In this document: positions 1 to 6,908 of the stretch, piece after piece | How the letters are laid out: the number at the start of each line of letters is the position of its first letter | Position numbering within the stretch: the first letter of the stretch is position 1 | Origin: Longimicrobiales bacterium | GTDB lineage: Bacteria; Gemmatimonadota; Gemmatimonadetes; Longimicrobiales; Gaopeijiaceae | Assembly: GCA_022428035.1 (NCBI GenBank) | Contig: JAKMDG010000327.1 | Location: forward strand, 1 to 14,277 | DNA: 14,277 bases | Reading direction: 5' to 3' | The notes under the pieces: model-generated | Databases searched by the model: none | Told to the model about the DNA's origin: nothing | The model's input: only the letters and a program-made list of their open reading frames with translations | Program-made: the position numbers and the translations under genes

Positions 1-1842
1 CGATGTATCGACTGCACTACGTGCCGCAGGTAGAAGGACCCCTCCATCTCGAGGCCGACACAGCGCCAGATGTGTCGATTGAAGTGCAGCATGGTGCGAT
101 TCTGCAGGAGCGTTCCGGTGACAGTGAGGACATTCCCGACACGCACCCCCCGGTCAGGGAGCTCTGATCGAAGCCGATCGATATTGATTGATTGGGCTCC
201 GGGAATCGCATGGAAGCGATCGTGCCGCTGTTCCACGAAGCCGGTCGCAACAAGAACGTCGCCACGCTCACCCATGAGGCCACCGGCCTTCCCCAGCACG
301 TTGACGCTTCTGAGGTTTCGCCCGAAGAGCGACACGAGGTTGGCGACGATGTGCTCGGCCTGTTCGCCGAACGCGTAGTCGATGTTCACGATCAACCCGG
401 GCTGCGCCGGGGCTTCGTTCGGGATCCCGGGGTCAGTGTCGCCCCATGCGACACGTGACGGGTCGATCAGCTGAACCGCGATACCGGTGAACGACGTCCC
501 GTCGACCGTGAGGAGGCCTGCGTCACGCTCTGCCGCGGCGCGCTCGGCGACAGCATCGGGATGCACGTGCAGGTAGTCGCGGGTCACGGCATAGGCCAGA
601 TCGTGCTCGTTGTGCCACTGGTCACGGGTCGCCGGGTGATCGATCTCACGTGCCCAGTCGACGATCGCGCACGCATGTCTCCCCATCCACGGCGACAGGC
701 AGTTGGGGACGGAGTGTGTGTTGCTACTGATCACGTGAACGCCGAACTCGGCGGGCAGGTCTGACGGATCCATTCCGATCAGCTGCCGGGTCGCGTCAGC
801 GATCTGCGCGCACCATGTCTCGGAATGCGCGTTGTTGTAGTTGTCGCGCTCCTTGTGCACCTCGATGCGGAAGTCCTCGTGGTGCAGCGCCACCGTGCGC
901 AGCTTCTCGCGCGCGTCCTCCGGCCACACGTCGGCGAGGGCCAGAAGGACGTCCTCGGGGACGGCATCGAGTCCACCTTCGTCCTTGATTCGACGGCGGA
1001 GCTTGCGCGCCTCGATCGCGAAAAGACACAGGCAGCAGATGAAGTCTAGAAGGTCGGAGATCCCGTCACGGACCAGGACCATGCTCTTGCCCGGCATCAT
1101 CTCGTACACGGCTCGTCGCCGCGCGGCCGTGGGCACGGGGTCAAAGTGCCGGGCGGGTGCAGCGAAGAGTGCCGGTAGCGTATCCGTCACGTAGTAGGCG
1201 AGCGTCCCCGTGAGGTTCTCGGGGAGCCGACGGATGGCATAGCTCAGTGCACCCGCATCGACCTCATGGGTCTCGGATACCCCCGAGTGCAGGGCCGGCC
1301 GGAGGCGCTCGTAATGTGGAAGCAGGGTCTGCAGGTCGACCGACCCGCCCGCGGATGTGTCGAGAAGCGCAACCAGGAAGCGATCAAACGGCCGTAAGAT
1401 ACCCTGCTTGTCGCGCAGGATGTTGCCGAGCGCCTGAGCGAACGGCGTGGATTCGTGAATGAGGGTGAGAAATCGATCGCCGGGGATCACCAGAGCCCGA
1501 ACGGGATCAACCGCACGAACCTCCAGAGCACGAGGCTCGTCGAAGAGCGCGGCACGCTCCCCGATGTAGTTGCCAGAAACGACGGTCTGTGACTGGCCCG
1601 GGCCGGGGGTCATCGGGGTCGATCACCAGAACCGAACCCTCCAGGATCAGGAAGACTTCCCTGGACACTGCACCCTTCTCGATTAGCACGGCGTTGGGCT
1701 CGAACACCACCTCGTCTACGTCGGCACGGAGCGATTCGCGCTCGGCCGGTGACAGGTACCGAAACGGTATGATCTCTTCGAGCATGCGACGGGCCGGATG
1801 GAGAGGGTGCGATCGTTCAGAAGTCGCACCAGTGCCCTTCAT
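1..1842 (-). CDS. Cyclic-nucleotide-binding domain fused to a nucleoside-phosphorylase-like domain; frameshifted, 3' end beyond window
   Basis: Read from 1842 to 1606 and then, dropping one base of the G5 run at 1605-1609, from 1604 to the left edge, this gives at least 613 residues without a stop. Residues about 20-135 are a cAMP-receptor-type (CNB) domain, with a VFLILEGSV strand and a GNYIGERAAL motif at 90-99, which resembles the phosphate-binding cassette. Without the correction the first frame ends near 1507. A helix-rich middle (about 145-365) is followed by a distinctive NTHSVPNCLSPW segment (374-385). Residues about 450-613 resemble the nucleoside phosphorylase superfamily: NIDYAFGEQA at 486, GKAGGL at 517 and LEMEGS near 599. 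I recall a similar layout under the label DUF6909 but could not check it. The ATG at 1842 was chosen; a GTG at 1851 is equally possible, and neither has a clear ribosome site. The function is unknown: plausibly a cAMP- or cGMP-controlled nucleoside or nucleotide-processing protein in the cytoplasm. The frameshift may be a sequencing error. Confidence 0.75.
1605..1609. other. Homopolymer G5 where the reading frame of the CNB gene shifts
   Basis: Upstream of this run on the minus strand, the CNB domain is open in one frame. Downstream, the conserved GNYIGERAAL motif and more than 530 codons are open in the next frame. Removing one base from the run restores a single frame reading DPDDPGPGQSQT across the junction. 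An indel in a homopolymer is the simplest cause, either an assembly error or a recent mutation. I see no slippery heptamer with a convincing downstream structure to suggest programmed frameshifting. Confidence 0.7.
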
Positions 1843-1984
1843 CTTACGCACCCACGTTGGTGCCGCGCACCGGGATGGTGGCTAGCGCCGCCCGCGGAAG
1901 ACCTTCTGCTTCAGCGCGGCCGCGCAGCCGACGGAGAGGCGTACCCCCTCGACACGCCCGGCGACCTTGGTCGTTGGCGTCTGC

Positions 1985-4276
1985 TCAGCTGATCAGTCGC
2001 TTCGACACGTCCTTGAGGATGAAGAGTCCGTCGCCGGTCCCCGTGACGGCAATGATGCCGCTCTTGAAGTACGGGTAATTGCTCCACGACGCCCCGCCCT
2101 CGTAGGGAGAGGTATCGAAGTATCCGATCTCCACCGGACGCTCGGGCTGCGAGATATCGAGAACCCGGAAGCCCGCGTCGTAGTTCGACTGGTACATCCT
2201 GTCGCCGACGATGTAGAGGTTGTGATCTGTCGCACTGGTTTCAGCGATGTACTCGTACACGAGGATCGGGTCGTCGAGATCCTGAACGTCCCAGACGAGC
2301 GTTCGCGTGCCCTCGACCAGGCCGCCGGGCTCGTCGCCCTCGTCATTCATGTAGAAGTAGCGGTGATCTTCGGTGAGCCAGCCCTGGTGCGCGTAGGCCA
2401 CGTTCGGGTAGCTCGCGCTGGACAGCGCACGGGGCGCGGACTTGTCGGTCATGTCCGAGATGCTGAGCGCCGTTTCGTTCGAGCCGAGACAGATCTCTTT
2501 GCCGGCGTGCTCTTCATCCGGTCCGTGATAGACCACGCACTGAGCGTCGTGCGAGTACCCGGTCAGGCGTCGACCCGTGTCCGTATCCGCGAAGCAGCCG
2601 TCGAACGTCGGGCGTGACGGATCCTCGAGGTTTAGCATATGGAATCCGCCACCGCACGTTTCCCCGCCACCGCTGCTCCCGACGGCATAGGCGAAGCCGG
2701 TGTCCTCGTTGATGACGATGTTGTGGGCGCTGTAGATGCCGTCGTAGTGGAAGGTCTCGTCGAAGGTGATCGGCTCACCCTCGAAGCGGCGTAGCTCTTT
2801 CAGATCAAACACCTGAACGCCGTGGGCTCCCGCACCGTCGGCCACGATGTAGACGTGATCACGGTAGACCTTCATGTCGCGCCAGATCGCGCTGCGCGAG
2901 CCCGGCGTCTTCGGAAGGTCACCGACGTACACCGGGTACGATGCATTGCTGAGGTCGACGAACGACGTCCCATTCGTTCGTCCTACAATGGCGTACTCGG
3001 TACCGCTCTCCGGGTCGGTCCAACCCCAGATGTCGTTTACGCGGGTCCCTCGCGCGCCACCGATCTCGTTGATGGGCATGAACGAGACGATGTTGACGCT
3101 TTCGCAGTCGAAGACGTTCGCGCTGCCCTCAGAGCACTCGACTTCGTCGCCCGTGATCGACGGGAAGCCACGGGCCTCGTTGATGACTGTGCTCTGCTCG
3201 GTCCCTCCCGCAAAGATCACCGCGGCGCCCGCGCGTTCATCGACGCCCAGAGCACCGACCGCCATCACGCCGTCGGCGATCGCCAGCGACCCACCGAATC
3301 CGGCGCCCTCACCGGCTGTCTCGCTGTCCAGCACCGTCACCTGGGTCATGCCCTGGGAATCACTCACGCGGTACAGCGCGCCGGCTCCGGCGTCCGCACC
3401 CGGTGCACCCACGAGAAGTCCGCCATCGCTTGCCAGGATCGACGCACCGAACTGTGTATTCCGGGCGGCGATGACCGGCCGAAGCGGAGCGATCTCCGTC
3501 CAACCGTCTTCACCGAACTCGAAAACGAAGACGGCGCCGACTCGGGCGTCGAATCCTGATGCGCCGACGTACGCGAAGCCGTTGTGTACGGCGAGCGCGC
3601 TCCCGTAGGACGAACGTTCCGGGAGGTCGTCCGTCGAGAGCTGCCCCAGCGGCTCGAGGCCATCCAGGGTGTACGTGTGCACCGGACCTGCAGCGGCCCT
3701 CGGTCCGGGCGCACCGACGAGCAGGTGGGTACCGTCCGTGGCCAGCAGCGAACCGAAGCCGCCGTCTACGTCACTGGGTGCCGACAGCCTTCTCGGGTCT
3801 TGGAGCGAGGACCGCTCGTACACGTAGACCACGCCGCTGCCCTCGCCGGGGGCAGAGATGATGGCGAAGCGGTCGGTCAACGCGATTGCGGCTCCGAAGT
3901 CCACGTCCGCCGGTCCGGTCAGCCTCGTCGGCTCACCCCATGCATTGTCGCTCGTTCGCTCGAACACGTACGACGTGCCCTCAATCGGCGCGCCGGCAAG
4001 AAAGGTCGTCTCGTCCGCAGCGATGGCGCGCCCGAACCCGTCCGGTGAGCGAGCCACGTCGGTCACGCGGATCTGATCGATCTCGCTCCACGTGCCATTG
4101 GTGTCACCGAAGACATAGACAATGCCGGAGAGGGTCTGATTCCCGGCCTCCCCGACGAGGATCTGGTCGCCGCTGACGGCGATTGGTCCACCAAACTGCT
4201 GAGCAGCGAGCGGTACTCCGAGGAGCAAAGCGAGCGAGAGCGAGAGCGAGAGCGTGCAGGTCGCGGTACGGTTCAT
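1985..4276 (-). CDS. Secreted FG-GAP / choice-of-anchor B (LVIVD-type) double beta-propeller protein
   Basis: 763 residues. The start is the ATG at 4276, preceded by GAAGGAG ten bases upstream; an in-frame ATG at 4315 would put 13 polar residues ahead of the signal peptide. Residues 1-25 are a signal peptide with a core of alternating Leu and Ser. Seven FG-GAP-like repeats start near residues 28, 81, 127, 174, 224, 276 and 327, each with F/Y-G followed about 15 residues later by GAPG, GASG or a variant: enough for one seven-bladed propeller. Residues about 397-757 match the choice-of-anchor B family, with NDIWGWTDPESG (414-425), AHGVQVFDL (484-492) and further LVIVD-like blades. I see no C-terminal anchor, so the protein is probably periplasmic or released. 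Cys pairs in 380-600 could form disulfides. It carries no catalytic motif I recognise; the role is likely binding or surface scaffolding. It lies 153 bases downstream of the M20 gene on the same strand. Confidence 0.88.
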   Translation of the reverse strand: MNRTATCTLSLSLSLALLLGVPLAAQQFGGPIAVSGDQILVGEAGNQTLSGIVYVFGDTNGTWSEIDQIRVTDVARSPDGFGRAIAADETTFLAGAPIEGTSYVFERTSDNAWGEPTRLTGPADVDFGAAIALTDRFAIISAPGEGSGVVYVYERSSLQDPRRLSAPSDVDGGFGSLLATDGTHLLVGAPGPRAAAGPVHTYTLDGLEPLGQLSTDDLPERSSYGSALAVHNGFAYVGASGFDARVGAVFVFEFGEDGWTEIAPLRPVIAARNTQFGASILASDGGLLVGAPGADAGAGALYRVSDSQGMTQVTVLDSETAGEGAGFGGSLAIADGVMAVGALGVDERAGAAVIFAGGTEQSTVINEARGFPSITGDEVECSEGSANVFDCESVNIVSFMPINEIGGARGTRVNDIWGWTDPESGTEYAIVGRTNGTSFVDLSNASYPVYVGDLPKTPGSRSAIWRDMKVYRDHVYIVADGAGAHGVQVFDLKELRRFEGEPITFDETFHYDGIYSAHNIVINEDTGFAYAVGSSGGGETCGGGFHMLNLEDPSRPTFDGCFADTDTGRRLTGYSHDAQCVVYHGPDEEHAGKEICLGSNETALSISDMTDKSAPRALSSASYPNVAYAHQGWLTEDHRYFYMNDEGDEPGGLVEGTRTLVWDVQDLDDPILVYEYIAETSATDHNLYIVGDRMYQSNYDAGFRVLDISQPERPVEIGYFDTSPYEGGASWSNYPYFKSGIIAVTGTGDGLFILKDVSKRLIS
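4235..4252 (-). repeat. In-frame hexanucleotide repeat inside the signal peptide of the propeller gene
   Basis: Three perfect copies of CGAGAG on the plus strand (CTCTCG on the coding strand), with a partial unit on the left, encode the alternating Leu-Ser core of the signal peptide. Adding or losing a unit would change the hydrophobic core by two residues without breaking the frame. Confidence 0.8.
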
Positions 4277-4320
4277 CTGAGCGAAGCTCCTTCGGGAGAT
4301 GTCTCCGGCGGACACCCTAT

Positions 4321-4358
4321 CGAGGTCCAGGTCGCGAGGGACACCGAATTGGACCTCG
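4321..4358. promoter_or_regulatory. Nine-base perfect inverted repeat upstream of the propeller gene (candidate operator or 5' UTR hairpin)
   Basis: CGAGGTCCA at 4321-4329 and TGGACCTCG at 4350-4358 are exact reverse complements separated by 20 bases. The repeat lies 45-82 bases upstream of the start at 4276. Its right arm overlaps the -10 box of the candidate promoter. It could be a binding site for a dimeric regulator or a stem in the leader RNA. No regulator gene is adjacent. Confidence 0.4.
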
Positions 4359-4376
4359 GTCAGCCGACGTTGGCAA
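4348..4376 (-). promoter_or_regulatory. Candidate sigma70-type promoter for the propeller gene
   Basis: On the minus strand, TTGCCA (4371-4376, five of six matches to TTGACA) is followed after 17 bases by TCCAAT (4348-4353, four of six to TATAAT). This would start transcription near 4341 and leave a leader of about 65 bases. The match is moderate, and read-through from the upstream M20 gene is also possible. Confidence 0.3.
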
Positions 4377-4429
4377 TAGCCGACCTCTGCGACGTGCGCG
4401 ACTTCTTACGAGGCCGCGTCGAGCCTCCC

Positions 4430-6106
4430 CTACCCTTCCTCCTGCTCGCTGATCGACCCGACACGACACTGACCGTCCGGCTGCCGAAGCGTCGGGTACG
4501 AGACCCCGAGCTGCTCGAGGTACGAGTCGTAGCGGTCCGAGTCGAAGTAGAACGGCCGCATCTCCTCACGGAATTCGTCCATGATTTCCTCGTTCATCTC
4601 GATCGCAGGCTGGTCCGTGGACCGGATGAACGGCTCGTACTGGAGTTCCTGCGTCATCCCATCGAAGTACTCCCACGCCTGATCGACGAGCTCGGGGCGG
4701 ACCATGAAGTCGAGGAGCGTCATGGCCTGCGCCATCGCACCCTGGGTCGCGCCTTTGTGGGCTATGGGTGTCGCCATGGCGATCGCATTCGCCCAGTTGT
4801 GACCCGGGAGCCCGGGGATGTTGGATGGGAAGGAAAGCGTCGCGGTGGGGACGTTCCATGAGATGTCCCCGATGTCATCGGCATACCCGGCGGTACGCTG
4901 TTCTTCGGTGAGTCCACCACGTAGCGGAGCGAGTTCCGTGGCAAGACCTGACTCCGGGCCAGCTACCTCGCGCTGTGTCGCTCGCGCGAAGCTCTGGTCG
5001 GCGTCCGTCCACTCGGGAAGGCCGACGCGCTCGATGTTCGAGTGCAGGGTCTCCGCGATCACCCGGTTGAAATGACCGGGCCAGGCCGAGCCGATGATGC
5101 GCGTCTCCTTGAGGGTCGTACCGGTCATCATCGCCGCGCCCCGCGCCACGGAATCACCGATCACGAACAGATCCCGGATCTGGGGATAGTTCTTCTCACG
5201 GAAGTAGAACCAGACCGATGCCTCGGACGGCACAACGTTCGGTTGATCACCACCGTCATAGATGACGGAGTGGGACCGGTGCTGGGTCCGGAGGTGCTCA
5301 CGACGGAAATTCCAGCCGACCTCCATGAGGTTGGCCGCATCGGCTGCGCTACGACCTCGCCACGGAGCGCCCCCGGAATGCGCGGCAAAGCCCTCGAAGG
5401 TGAACATGGCGGACACCAGCCCAGTCCCCGGCGTCATGCCCCAGTTGGTCGACAGGTTCGAGCCGACGTGTGCATAGAGGACGATATCCACGTCGTCGAA
5501 CATACCGTCACGAACGTAATACGCCTTGGTCGCGACCAGCTCCTCGGCCACGCCGGGCCAGATCTGGATCGTGCCGGGCAGTCCCTCCCGCTCCATGAGC
5601 TCCTTCACGGCGATGGCTGCCGTGATCTGAACCGCCATCCCCGAGTTATGGCCTTCACCATGTCCCGGTGCTCCATCCACCAATGGCAGGTGACACGCCA
5701 CCCCGGGCGTCTGGGAGGCTTTTGGGATGTTATCGATGTCCGTCCCGAGTGAAATCTTCGGCTCCCCCGAGCCCCAGGTAGCCACCCACGCCGTCGGAAT
5801 ACCCGCAACACCCTCTTCGACGGTAAAGCCCTCACCCCGAAGCAAATCGACGAGGTATCGAGAGGTCTCGAACTCCTGGAAGCCGAGCTCGCCGTAGCTG
5901 AAGATCTGGTCGACCACGTCAGCCGTGAAATCGCGACGGTCCTGGATCGAGCTCACAAGCTGCGACTTCCAGTCTTCAATCTCTGCGGATTGAGCCGCGA
6001 GGTTGGCCGGGCGAGCCAGGGTCAGCGCGAGCGCGCATCCCAGCAGGAGGCAGACTGTCGGTCTGCAGCGTCGTGTGCCGAAGCTGTTCGGGCGTGGGTT
6101 TGTCAT
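4430..6106 (-). CDS. Exported M20 family amidohydrolase, AbgB-like (p-aminobenzoyl-glutamate hydrolase type)
   Basis: 558 residues from the ATG at 6106; this start gives a charged n-region, a hydrophobic core (19-32) and a likely signal-peptide cut near LAAQS. In-frame ATGs at 6142 and 6220 would bury the signal peptide, and none has a clear ribosome site. M20 landmarks in order: LGTDIDNIP (120-128), GHGEGHNSG (148-156) with H149 and H153, the catalytic AEE (187-189), AHVG (212-215), AHSGGAPWRGRSA (242-254), QPNVVP (288-293) and PGHNWAN (434-440). The order and spacing match AbgB, which cleaves p-aminobenzoyl-glutamate. At 151 a Glu stands where AbgB and the IAA-amino-acid hydrolases, as I recall them, have the metal-binding Cys. 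This suggests a distinct subfamily with altered metal binding. The likely role is hydrolysis of an N-acyl or amide-linked amino acid in the periplasm; the substrate is unknown. It is followed on the same strand by the propeller gene. Confidence 0.88.
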   Translation of the reverse strand: MTNPRPNSFGTRRCRPTVCLLLGCALALTLARPANLAAQSAEIEDWKSQLVSSIQDRRDFTADVVDQIFSYGELGFQEFETSRYLVDLLRGEGFTVEEGVAGIPTAWVATWGSGEPKISLGTDIDNIPKASQTPGVACHLPLVDGAPGHGEGHNSGMAVQITAAIAVKELMEREGLPGTIQIWPGVAEELVATKAYYVRDGMFDDVDIVLYAHVGSNLSTNWGMTPGTGLVSAMFTFEGFAAHSGGAPWRGRSAADAANLMEVGWNFRREHLRTQHRSHSVIYDGGDQPNVVPSEASVWFYFREKNYPQIRDLFVIGDSVARGAAMMTGTTLKETRIIGSAWPGHFNRVIAETLHSNIERVGLPEWTDADQSFARATQREVAGPESGLATELAPLRGGLTEEQRTAGYADDIGDISWNVPTATLSFPSNIPGLPGHNWANAIAMATPIAHKGATQGAMAQAMTLLDFMVRPELVDQAWEYFDGMTQELQYEPFIRSTDQPAIEMNEEIMDEFREEMRPFYFDSDRYDSYLEQLGVSYPTLRQPDGQCRVGSISEQEEG

Positions 6107-6273
6107 GGTCGCGCACGTTGGAGTGAACACCGAGGACAACATGCGCCGCGTTCGAGGGCCCGGCCATGACTCGAGGCAGGAGCCAGCGGCGACCGGAGGC
6201 CGTCCGCGTCGCTCCCACATCCATCTCCACCTCAGCGCATCACCAGACGCGTGTCGCCGTCATTCGTGCCCAG

Positions 6274-6290
6274 GCACCTGTTGAAGGTGC
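6274..6290. promoter_or_regulatory. Short hairpin upstream of yhbY
   Basis: GCACCT (6274-6279) and AGGTGC (6285-6290) form a perfect six-base stem with a five-base loop, 24 bases before the yhbY start. There is no T-tract, so it is not a terminator. It may be a leader hairpin or a small operator, or it may be chance. The 207-base gap between the divergent starts at 6106 and 6314 must hold both promoters, but I found no convincing -35/-10 pair in it. Confidence 0.25.
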
Positions 6291-6313
6291 AACGCACATG
6301 CCAGCTTCCAGCT

Positions 6314-6625
6314 ATGGACAAACTGACCTCGCGCCAGCGAGCGCACCTCCGGAAGCTGGCCCACCATCTGAAGCCGATCGTGCTCGTCGGAACCGACGGC
6401 GTCACTCCGGCTGTCCTGAGCTCGGTAAACGATGCGTTCCGTACCCGCGAGCTCATCAAGGTGAAGCTTCAGGAGTCGGCGCCGCTCCACGTGAAGGACG
6501 CGGCCGGCGAGCTTTCCTCGGGTGTCACCGGAGCCCACTCGGTGCAGACGATCGGACGAACCATCGTGCTGTACCGTCCCGATCCGGAGACCCCCGAGAT
6601 CAAGCTGCCCAAGGCCGGCAGCTGA
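6314..6625 (+). CDS. yhbY: YhbY family (CRM domain) RNA-binding protein, ribosome assembly
   Basis: 103 residues, close to the roughly 97 of E. coli YhbY. The whole protein is one CRS1-YhbY (CRM) domain: TSRQRAHLRKLAHHLKP (5-21) matches the conserved first helix, VLVGTDGVT (23-31) holds the GxxG RNA-binding loop, ELIKVKL (46-52) the central strand, and IGRTIVLYRP (80-89) the C-terminal signature. The family associates with precursors of the 50S subunit in the cytoplasm. The ATG at 6314 was chosen because homology begins there; an in-frame ATG at 6251 adds 21 residues unlike the family. No strong Shine-Dalgarno site is visible. The next gene begins one base after this stop, so the pair is probably cotranscribed and translationally coupled. 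Confidence 0.93.
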   Translation: MDKLTSRQRAHLRKLAHHLKPIVLVGTDGVTPAVLSSVNDAFRTRELIKVKLQESAPLHVKDAAGELSSGVTGAHSVQTIGRTIVLYRPDPETPEIKLPKAGS

Positions 6626-6626
6626 C

Positions 6627-6905
6627 ATGTCCCGCGCGTTCGTCAAGGAAGACGATCACGAAATGGAGCCGGAGTTCCGGCTCCCGGATTCGGACTCACC
6701 GTACTACGCAGAGGCGGCTGCATGGGCTCTGATCCAGGGTGCGGACGAGGGGAACTCCCGGGCCGCTGAATTGGCGACCGGGTTCGAGTGGGGTGATGCG
6801 GCGCTCGCCAGTGAGGTGGAGGCGATCCTCGAGCGAGCCGAGTCGGAAGGTCAGGACCGAGTTGCCCAGCTAGCGCGTCGATACCTCAGAGGGGTGAAGC
6901 GCTAG
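6627..6905 (+). CDS. Small acidic protein of unknown function coupled to yhbY
   Basis: 92 residues, starting one base after the yhbY stop (TGA at 6623-6625, ATG at 6627), which supports this start over the ATG at 6522 inside yhbY. The N-terminus MSRAFVKEDD (1-10) resembles the first residues of some GreA/GreB-family transcription elongation factors as I remember them, but the rest lacks the Gre coiled coil and FKBP-like domain. Residues 24-88 look all-helical (PYYAEAAAWALIQGADEGN, then about 58-88) and may form a small helical repeat or bundle. There are no Cys residues, membrane segments or signal peptide. The stop at 6903-6905 lies three bases from the stop of the convergent AKR-RidA gene. 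The function is unknown; the context suggests a role alongside translation or transcription. Confidence 0.8.
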   Translation: MSRAFVKEDDHEMEPEFRLPDSDSPYYAEAAAWALIQGADEGNSRAAELATGFEWGDAALASEVEAILERAESEGQDRVAQLARRYLRGVKR

Positions 6906-6908
6906 AGC

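Noticed and set aside
1507..1605. C-terminal tail of the uncorrected 114-residue CNB frame
   Set aside because: After the G5 run this frame gives Arg- and Cys-rich sequence, while the neighbouring frame continues the CNB motif and stays open to the window edge.
1..1842. CNB/nucleoside-phosphorylase protein as a CBASS-like defence effector
   Set aside because: No cyclase, ubiquitin-like or nuclease gene is nearby, the neighbours are housekeeping and secreted enzymes, and the sensor is a classic CNB domain rather than a known defence sensor.
1914..1925. GCGCGGCCGCGC palindrome between the propeller and CNB genes as a terminator
   Set aside because: It is a pure GC palindrome with no loop and no following T-tract. 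The 1843-1984 gap shows no convincing terminator or promoter.
1967..3608. Long plus-strand open frames (up to 245 codons) opposite the propeller gene
   Set aside because: They are antisense shadows caused by high GC. The minus-strand frame has a signal peptide, a ribosome site and seven repeats; the plus frames show no domain pattern and overlap one another.
5042..5752. 236-codon plus-strand open frame opposite the M20 gene
   Set aside because: It lies wholly over conserved M20 motifs on the minus strand, and its translation is rich in Arg, His and Gly with no recognisable domain.
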